Of a stretch of DNA of 18,009 bases, positions 13,159-18,009 are shown piece after piece (the first letter of the stretch is position 1; each line of letters starts with the position of its first letter). The notes under the pieces are model-generated. The model saw only the letters and a program-made list of their open reading frames with translations, was not told where the DNA came from and did no database searches. The position numbers and the translations under genes were made by a program. The stretch comes from JAVBRD01 sp031548365. GTDB lineage: Bacteria > Bacillota > Clostridia > Christensenellales > UBA1750. The stretch is taken from NCBI GenBank assembly GCA_031548365.1, contig JAVBRD010000024.1:1-18009 (forward strand), given 5' to 3'.

Positions 13159-13995
13159 TCATCCCCCAAGGCGGGCCGCATGCTGCGTTTGCTCCGCAAG
13201 TTCCTTGTCCACGCGCTCAAACAGTCCGCCGATCGCCTCGAAAACCTTGTTTTTTTCGCTCCCGAAGAGCATGCGCAGGTGAGAAGACGCGTTGAGCCAG
13301 ACGACTTGCTTGTCGTGTGAGCTGACGCGGCTTAAGACAAGGTCAGCACTTTCCGGCTTGGCCATCTCGTCCTTGCGTGAGTGGACGATCACGAGTGGGC
13401 AAACAACGCGTGAAAGCTTGCGCGCGCATCCCATGATCATTCGGAAACACCCGACTGCGCGCCATGTCTTGCCAAGACCGTTTTTCATCACGAAAACCTC
13501 GCGGATGAGCCACTTGAAATCGCGCTTGGGCGCATCGGGCATCGCGTACTCGCCGTCTTCGGCCGCCGCCATGCGGCGCGCGCGCCAAAAGAATGAGCGA
13601 ATGAATTTGTAGAACAGCGTCCATGGTGTGTAGAAGAACACAGGCGCGCCCAGCGGGGCGATCGCGTCGGGAATGCCCTCTTGAGCGAGCATGAGAGCCA
13701 TTACGCCACCAGCGGAAATACCGGTCACGTACACGCGGCCGTATATGGCCTTGAGGCCCTTGGCGATCTCGCGCACCTCACTCACCCAATCCTTGGGGCG
13801 CGCTTTCATGATGTCTTTCATGGTTTCGCCATGTCCGGGCAAAAGAGGGGCGACGACAGTGAAGCCGCGCTCGTTGAGCGCTTTGCATAGCGGCGCGACA
13901 TGCCCGGGAAGCCCGGCAAATCCGTGGATCACCAGGCAGGCTCCCATGTTTTTTTTCCCGGTCAGCCGGATGGTGCGCGCTTTGTTGCTGTTCAC
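13159..13995 (-). CDS. Alpha/beta hydrolase, paralogue of its downstream neighbour
   Basis: A 278-residue serine hydrolase with the same layout as the next gene. LVIHGFAGLPGHV (21-33), LPGHGETMKD and the nucleophile elbow GISAGG with Ser94 are visible. The acid is in HSRKDEMAKPES and the His in SSHLRMLFG. The cap region between strands 6 and 7 is longer and rich in aromatic and basic residues (TLFYKFIRSFFWRARR), which may contact lipid or another hydrophobic partner. No signal peptide. The start is GTG (13993-13995) with GGAGG four bases upstream and the stop of ktrA 17 bases away. Substrate unknown; esterase or lipase activity is inferred from the triad only. Confidence 0.88.
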   Translation of the reverse strand: MNSNKARTIRLTGKKNMGACLVIHGFAGLPGHVAPLCKALNERGFTVVAPLLPGHGETMKDIMKARPKDWVSEVREIAKGLKAIYGRVYVTGISAGGVMALMLAQEGIPDAIAPLGAPVFFYTPWTLFYKFIRSFFWRARRMAAAEDGEYAMPDAPKRDFKWLIREVFVMKNGLGKTWRAVGCFRMIMGCARKLSRVVCPLVIVHSRKDEMAKPESADLVLSRVSSHDKQVVWLNASSHLRMLFGSEKNKVFEAIGGLFERVDKELAEQTQHAARLGG

Positions 13996-14012
13996 AAATC
14001 CTCCAAATGATG

Positions 14013-14657
14013 TTAATCGTACTCTATTTTTTGGATACCGGCGCTCTCGCCCACGATCAGCAGCAAATCGTTATCGCCGACCACGTCGTTTGCGCTCGGG
14101 TTGATGTTCACTTGATCGCCCGTTTTAATGGACATGACGTTGATGCCATACAGCGCGCGCAGGTTGAGTTGCTTGAGGCTCTTGCCCGCCCAGCCTTTTC
14201 CCGGTTTGATTTCCATGAGGCGATAATCCGGAGAAAGTTCGATGTCCTCAAGGATGTTGGGGGAGATGAGGTTGCGCGCCAGGCGCATGCCCATGTCACG
14301 TTCGGGATTGACGACCGTGTCCGCGCCGATCTTGAGGAGGATTTTCGCGTGCAGCTCGTCATTGGCCTTTGCAATCAGTCGGCCAACGCCGCACTCCTTG
14401 CACAAAAGAGTGACCATGATGCTGGGCTGAATCTCGCCGATGGTCACGATCACCACGTCGAAGTTGCGAAGTCCGAGCGAGCGGATGACCGACTCGTCGG
14501 TCGCGTTGGCCTGAACCGCGTGCGTGATGCGTTCGGACGCGAGCGAGACGCGCTCCATGTCTACATCGACGCCCAGAACATCCTCGCCGAGACGGCACAG
14601 CGTCTCCGCGATGCTTGTTCCGAATTTGCCGAGGCCGATGACCGCGTACTGTTTCAT
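14013..14657 (-). CDS. ktrA: Potassium uptake regulatory subunit KtrA (TrkA family, RCK domains)
   Basis: Cytoplasmic ring-forming subunit that gates KtrB by binding ATP/ADP and, in relatives, c-di-AMP. The 214-residue protein has an N-terminal Rossmann RCK domain starting YAVIGLGKFGTSIAETL (GxGxFG at 8-13) and VDVDMERV with the acidic residue for adenosine ribose. It also has the helix-rich stretch ATDESVIRSLGL. A C-terminal RCK_C domain runs from about 135 to 214 (ELSPDYRLMEIKPGKGWAGKS onward). The length matches KtrA. The ATG at 14657 lies seven bases after AAAGGGG. It follows ktrB by 15 bases, the usual pairing for a complete Ktr system. Confidence 0.93.
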   Translation of the reverse strand: MKQYAVIGLGKFGTSIAETLCRLGEDVLGVDVDMERVSLASERITHAVQANATDESVIRSLGLRNFDVVIVTIGEIQPSIMVTLLCKECGVGRLIAKANDELHAKILLKIGADTVVNPERDMGMRLARNLISPNILEDIELSPDYRLMEIKPGKGWAGKSLKQLNLRALYGINVMSIKTGDQVNINPSANDVVGDNDLLLIVGESAGIQKIEYD

Positions 14658-14672
14658 GAGGTACCCCTTTGG

Positions 14673-16058
14673 CTATCCGACGATGACTCGTTCGGGAGGA
14701 TGATGAATCTTGTTGCCGACGCGGCTCTGGCGTGCGGATACGGCGTACGCGAGTGTCATTGGCCCCACGCGCCCGATGAACATCAGCGCGATGATGAGCA
14801 AGCGACCGTGGGGCGTGAGAGCCGGCGTTAAGTTGCACGAAACGCCCACCGTCCCAAACGCGGAAACCGCCTCGAACAATAGATTCTGGAATCCCATCGT
14901 CGTGTGCAGCACCGTTTCCCTTTCGGTATAGGAGAGAAGCATGACAAAGACGACGATGATGACGATGCTCAGCAAAAAAACAGAGAGCGCGCGCTGCACA
15001 TTGCTAAACGTGATGGAGCGGCCGAACGCCGTGATTTCGTCACGGCCGCGCACGGAGCACAGCAGCATAAGCAGCACGATGCCAAACGTCGTGGTTTTGA
15101 TGCCTCCGCCCGTCGACGCGGGTGACGCGCCAACGAACATCATGACGGAGGACATGATCTTGGAGGATGTGGTCAGCTCGTTTTGATCCACGGTGACAAA
15201 ACCGGCAGTTCGGAGCGTCACAGACTGAAACAGAGAAGGTAGAATGCGCTCGTACCAATGGAAACCCGCCTGCGTAGTGTTCCTTTCCGTAAAAAGGAAG
15301 AACAAAAAACCGAAAGCAACGAGTAGCGCGGACATGCCCACCGCGAGCTTGGCGTGGAGAGAAAGCTTCTTAAAGGAACGCTTGTGACGGATCTCGGAGA
15401 GGACGGTGAAACCCAAACCGCCCATGATGATGAGCAGCATCACGGGTAAATTGACCGCTGCGTCCTGCCGGAAGGGGATCAGGCTCGAGTTGAGACCGAA
15501 AATGTCAAAACCGGCGTTGCAAAATGCCGATATAGAGTGAAACGCGCCATACCACAGACCAGCCGGGCCATATTGCGGCACGAAACGCACGGCCAGAATG
15601 ATCGCGCCCACGGCTTCGATGCCAAGCGCCATGAACACGATGTTGCGCATTGTGCCCACAAGGCCCTGAAACCCGTCAGAGCTGATGGACTCGGCCATGA
15701 GCATGCGCTGGCGAAAAGAAATTCGCTTGTGCATGGCCGTGAGGAAAAGCGTGGTGACCGCCATAAAGCCCAGACCGCCAACCTGAATCAGAGCGATGAT
15801 CACGATTTGACCGAACACCGAGAACGCCTCTCCCGTGTCCACGACGACGAGCCCGGTCACGCACGTCGCCGATGTCGCGGTGAACAGAGCGGTTAAGTAG
15901 CCGACGCTTTGTCCGCTGCGGGACGCCATAGGCAAAGTCAGTAGAAGGCTGCCCACCCCGATGATCACCGCGAATCCGAGCGCGATCATTTGAGTGGTTT
16001 TTACTCGGCGCAGGATTCGGTATACGCGGCTGAGTACCATAGCGCTTGTTTGCTTCAT
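14673..16058 (-). CDS. ktrB: Potassium uptake channel subunit KtrB (Trk/Ktr/HKT family)
   Basis: Membrane subunit of a Ktr-type, Na+-dependent K+ uptake system. The 461-residue protein has four helix-pore-helix repeats. The pore loops are TATSATCVTGL (60-70), SISAFCNAGF (175-184), SVTLRTAGF (279-287) and AVSAFGTVGVS (397-407), each carrying the single conserved filter glycine. The flexible intramembrane gate loop after repeat 3 is visible as GASPASTGGGIKTTT (310-324), as in KtrB and TrkH. A basic, hydrophilic N-terminus precedes helix 1, and the C-terminal HPPERVIVG resembles the end of KtrB. The ATG at 16058 lies about eight bases after AGGG. It is 13 bases downstream of the PstS-like gene and 15 bases upstream of ktrA. 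Confidence 0.95.
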   Translation of the reverse strand: MKQTSAMVLSRVYRILRRVKTTQMIALGFAVIIGVGSLLLTLPMASRSGQSVGYLTALFTATSATCVTGLVVVDTGEAFSVFGQIVIIALIQVGGLGFMAVTTLFLTAMHKRISFRQRMLMAESISSDGFQGLVGTMRNIVFMALGIEAVGAIILAVRFVPQYGPAGLWYGAFHSISAFCNAGFDIFGLNSSLIPFRQDAAVNLPVMLLIIMGGLGFTVLSEIRHKRSFKKLSLHAKLAVGMSALLVAFGFLFFLFTERNTTQAGFHWYERILPSLFQSVTLRTAGFVTVDQNELTTSSKIMSSVMMFVGASPASTGGGIKTTTFGIVLLMLLCSVRGRDEITAFGRSITFSNVQRALSVFLLSIVIIVVFVMLLSYTERETVLHTTMGFQNLLFEAVSAFGTVGVSCNLTPALTPHGRLLIIALMFIGRVGPMTLAYAVSARQSRVGNKIHHPPERVIVG

Positions 16059-16071
16059 ACAAATATCCCTG

Positions 16072-17241
16072 TCACGGCCCGGCGAGCGGGCAATAGCCTG
16101 TTTTTTCGATGATGAGCTGACCTTGCGGGGAGAGTGTCCACGCGATCAGCGCCTGAACGTCGGGCGAAGGCTCGCCCAACGTCACAGCACAGAAATCAGA
16201 AGAGAGGGGGTATTGGCCGCTTCGAACGGACGCGCGTTCCGGGGCGACACCGTCGATGGCCAGAAGCTTGATTTGCCGGTCGCGCACCATGGTGGTCGTG
16301 TAGTACAGGAAGGAGAAACCGATGGCGTTCCCGTAGTTTTTATAGTCGGAAGTCCTTCGAATCATGCCCGCCATGGTATCCACCATTTCGTCATTCGGCG
16401 CGGGCATGAGTTGATCACCCGCCATGAAGCTTTGAAGCGCGGTCTGGCTTCCGCTGTTTTCGGGGCGCTGAAACGCGCGGATGGGCTCGTTCCTCCCGCC
16501 AAGCGCGCTCCAGTTCGCGGTGCGGCCCGCGTACACGTCGCGGATCTCTGCGCTGGTCAGGCCATCCACGCGGTTGCCGGCGTTAACAAAGAACACGAAC
16601 GCCTCACGCCCGATGGGGACGAGCGCAAACGCTTTGCCGGACGCCGCCGCGTCTTCGCGCTGAGCCTTGGAGGGAGGTGAGACGAAGATCACGTCAACCT
16701 CTCCCTTGAGCAGCCGTGCGTAGGCTTCGCCTGTGCCGGTGCACCGGACGGTCGACCTATAATCGTAAACGCTGTATTCTCCTTCGGGGCAGGTCGCGCG
16801 AACGAAGGCGGAGTAAAGTGGGTAGAGCGCGGTTGATCCGTCGATGCGCGGCGTCTTGTCAAGCCTGAGCGAGGGCGGCTCCCCGAGGTCAACGGCGAGC
16901 GAGTCATCCGCGAAAGGCTCGTAGGCTTTGAGATCGAGCTGTCCTTCGCTCACAGTTTGAATGGAGCGGTCATACGCGAGAACGCCTTCGTATACTCCGG
17001 TGATCAGCGTGATGGCGGCGATGTAGACAAGCCACGCGATCTTGAGTTTCTTGTTCTTCACGCGCCACACACCGCCGCAAGCGAGCGCAAAAAGCCCTGC
17101 AGCGAACGCGAATACCGCGGGAACAATGATTTTGTCGCCCGGGATCATGATCGATGCGACAATCGCGAAGACAGCCGCGACGAAAAAGATTCCGATGGCC
17201 ATGACCAAGGTGACCAGCGCTAGAACAAGCTTTGTGCGCAT
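16072..17241 (-). CDS. PstS-like substrate-binding domain fused to three N-terminal membrane helices
   Basis: This 389-residue protein begins with three likely membrane helices: about 4-32, 38-58 and 67-87. The basic stretch RVKNKKLK between helices 2 and 3 should be inside, so the rest faces outward. From about 130 on it reads as a type 2 periplasmic-binding protein of the PstS family. It has RIDGSTALYPLYSAF, CTGTGEAYARLLKGEVDVIF, IGREAFVFFVNAGN, SAEIRDVYAGRTANW and RPENSGSQTALQSFM (the SGS/SGT phosphate loop). It ends STSP-like with WTLSPQGQLIIEKTGYCPL. PstS is usually a lipoprotein next to pstCAB; no pst genes are in view, and no lipobox is present. Neighbours are an oligopeptide ABC ATPase (3 bases away) and ktrB. 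It may be a phosphate or anion sensor or an orphan binding protein; function is not settled. Confidence 0.85.
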   Translation of the reverse strand: MRTKLVLALVTLVMAIGIFFVAAVFAIVASIMIPGDKIIVPAVFAFAAGLFALACGGVWRVKNKKLKIAWLVYIAAITLITGVYEGVLAYDRSIQTVSEGQLDLKAYEPFADDSLAVDLGEPPSLRLDKTPRIDGSTALYPLYSAFVRATCPEGEYSVYDYRSTVRCTGTGEAYARLLKGEVDVIFVSPPSKAQREDAAASGKAFALVPIGREAFVFFVNAGNRVDGLTSAEIRDVYAGRTANWSALGGRNEPIRAFQRPENSGSQTALQSFMAGDQLMPAPNDEMVDTMAGMIRRTSDYKNYGNAIGFSFLYYTTTMVRDRQIKLLAIDGVAPERASVRSGQYPLSSDFCAVTLGEPSPDVQALIAWTLSPQGQLIIEKTGYCPLAGP

Positions 17242-17244
17242 GTT

Positions 17245-18009
17245 CTACTGCTCCGCGAAATGGCACGCGGCCATATGCCCCGGAGCGACTTCCACTAGCG
17301 GCGGTTCCTGCTGCACGCAGATGTCGCACGCCTTGGGGCAACGAGTGCGAAAACGGCAGCCGGAAGGCGGGTTGAGCGGGCTTGGCACGTCGCCTTGTAA
17401 AAGGATGCGGTCGCGCAGCGCGTTTTTTTTCGGATCCGTGATGGGGATGGCCGAAAGAAGCGCCTGCGTGTACGGGTGCCGGGGGTCCTTGTAGAGTGTC
17501 AGGCTGTCGGTCAGCTCCACGATTTTCCCCAGATACATCACGCCCACGCGGTCGGAAATGTGCCGAACGACCGCGAGATCGTGCGCGATGAACAAGTATG
17601 TCAGGCCAAGTCGCTGTTGGAGGTCCTGCATCTGGTTGACGACCTGCGCCTGAATGGATACGTCCAGCGCGGAGATTGGCTCATCGCACACCAGAAACGC
17701 GGGATTAACCGCGAGTGCGCGCGCGATGGAGATCCGCTGCCGTTGTCCGCCGGAAAACTCGTGGGGATAGCGATTCATGTGCTCCGTGTTCAGACCCACG
17801 AGGTTCAACAGCCCGACAATCCGCTCATGCCGCTCGGGCTTTGAGAGCTTGGGACTGTGGATGTCCAAAGGCTCGCCCACGATATCGCCAACGGTCATGC
17901 GCGGGTTGAGCGAGGAGTAAGGATCCTGCAGCACGATTTGCATCCGGCTGCGTAAGGGCTTCATGTTGGCCTTGGTAATATCCTGGCCGTCAAACTCGAT
18001 GCTGCCGCT
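17245..18009 (-). CDS. oppF: Oligopeptide/dipeptide ABC transporter ATP-binding protein (partial)
   Basis: The gene runs off the right edge; its N-terminus, including the Walker A loop, is not in the window. Visible are SGSIEFDGQDIT, the Q-loop VLQDPYSSLNPRMTV, the ABC signature FSGGQRQRISIARAL, Walker B FLVCDEPISALDVS and the H-loop FIAHDLAVV. MYLGKIVE and the oligopeptide C-terminal extension follow. That extension holds GCRFRTRCPKACDIC, the cysteine pattern that binds an iron-sulfur cluster in studied DppD/OppD-type proteins. Ends with HMAACHFAEQ. The NPRMT and YSSLNP motifs favour the F (second) ATPase over D. The remaining opp/dpp genes should lie to the right. The PstS-like gene starts three bases after its stop. 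Confidence 0.92.
   Translation of the reverse strand, partial: SGSIEFDGQDITKANMKPLRSRMQIVLQDPYSSLNPRMTVGDIVGEPLDIHSPKLSKPERHERIVGLLNLVGLNTEHMNRYPHEFSGGQRQRISIARALAVNPAFLVCDEPISALDVSIQAQVVNQMQDLQQRLGLTYLFIAHDLAVVRHISDRVGVMYLGKIVELTDSLTLYKDPRHPYTQALLSAIPITDPKKNALRDRILLQGDVPSPLNPPSGCRFRTRCPKACDICVQQEPPLVEVAPGHMAACHFAEQ

Noticed and set aside
14007..14831. Long plus-strand frame of 274 codons opposite ktrA and ktrB
   Set aside because: It is antisense to two clear family members, has no recognisable motif or SD, and is explained by the codon bias of a GC-rich genome.
1..18009. CRISPR arrays, defence islands, transposases, prophage or integration sites
   Set aside because: No spaced direct repeats, recombinase motifs, terminal repeats or tRNA-linked direct repeats were seen; the gene content looks like ordinary chromosome.

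Overview
The window reads as a chromosomal segment of a fairly GC-rich member of the Bacillota, most likely Clostridia-like. The evidence is a T-box leader in front of a glutamyl-tRNA synthetase, a Rex redox repressor, a KtrAB potassium system, frequent TTG/GTG starts with strong Shine-Dalgarno (SD) sequences, and -35/-10 promoters close to the consensus. I see no insertion sequences, phage genes, CRISPR arrays, tRNAs or rRNAs. Assignments come from reading motifs, not from database searches.

Region 1 (1-3071). The end of an EF-Tu gene and its terminator are followed by a lone SAM-dependent methyltransferase on the + strand. A bidirectional terminator separates it from a minus-strand pair, rex plus a D-2-hydroxyacid dehydrogenase. 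The rex/gltX divergent intergenic region (2661-3071) holds a rex promoter with an inverted repeat over its -35, a near-consensus gltX promoter and a full T-box riboswitch with terminator.

Region 2 (3072-9984). gltX on the + strand converges on, and overlaps by 26 bp, a seven-gene minus-strand operon running from a TTTACA-N17-TATAAT promoter. Its order is speD (SAM decarboxylase), speA-type PLP decarboxylase, speE (spermidine synthase), speB (agmatinase), a GNAT acetyltransferase, a small three-helix membrane protein and a VOC-fold protein. Together the first four can make spermidine from arginine by way of agmatine and putrescine, with decarboxylated SAM supplied by SpeD. The last three are unassigned but translationally coupled to the pathway.

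Region 3 (10025-11046). A GH18-like protein without a visible signal peptide, preceded by a minus-strand terminator that closes the next operon.

Region 4 (11069-18009). Nine minus-strand genes with no gap above 17 bp: an oligopeptide-ABC ATPase (cut by the window edge), a membrane-anchored PstS-like binding protein, KtrB and KtrA potassium uptake, two neighbouring alpha/beta hydrolases, a protein with two MazG-like domains in tandem, a three-helix membrane protein and a 69-residue CxxC protein. The run probably starts beyond the right edge. The least ordinary items are the PstS-like domain fused to three membrane helices beside Ktr, the duplicated MazG protein, and the unassigned tail of the polyamine operon.
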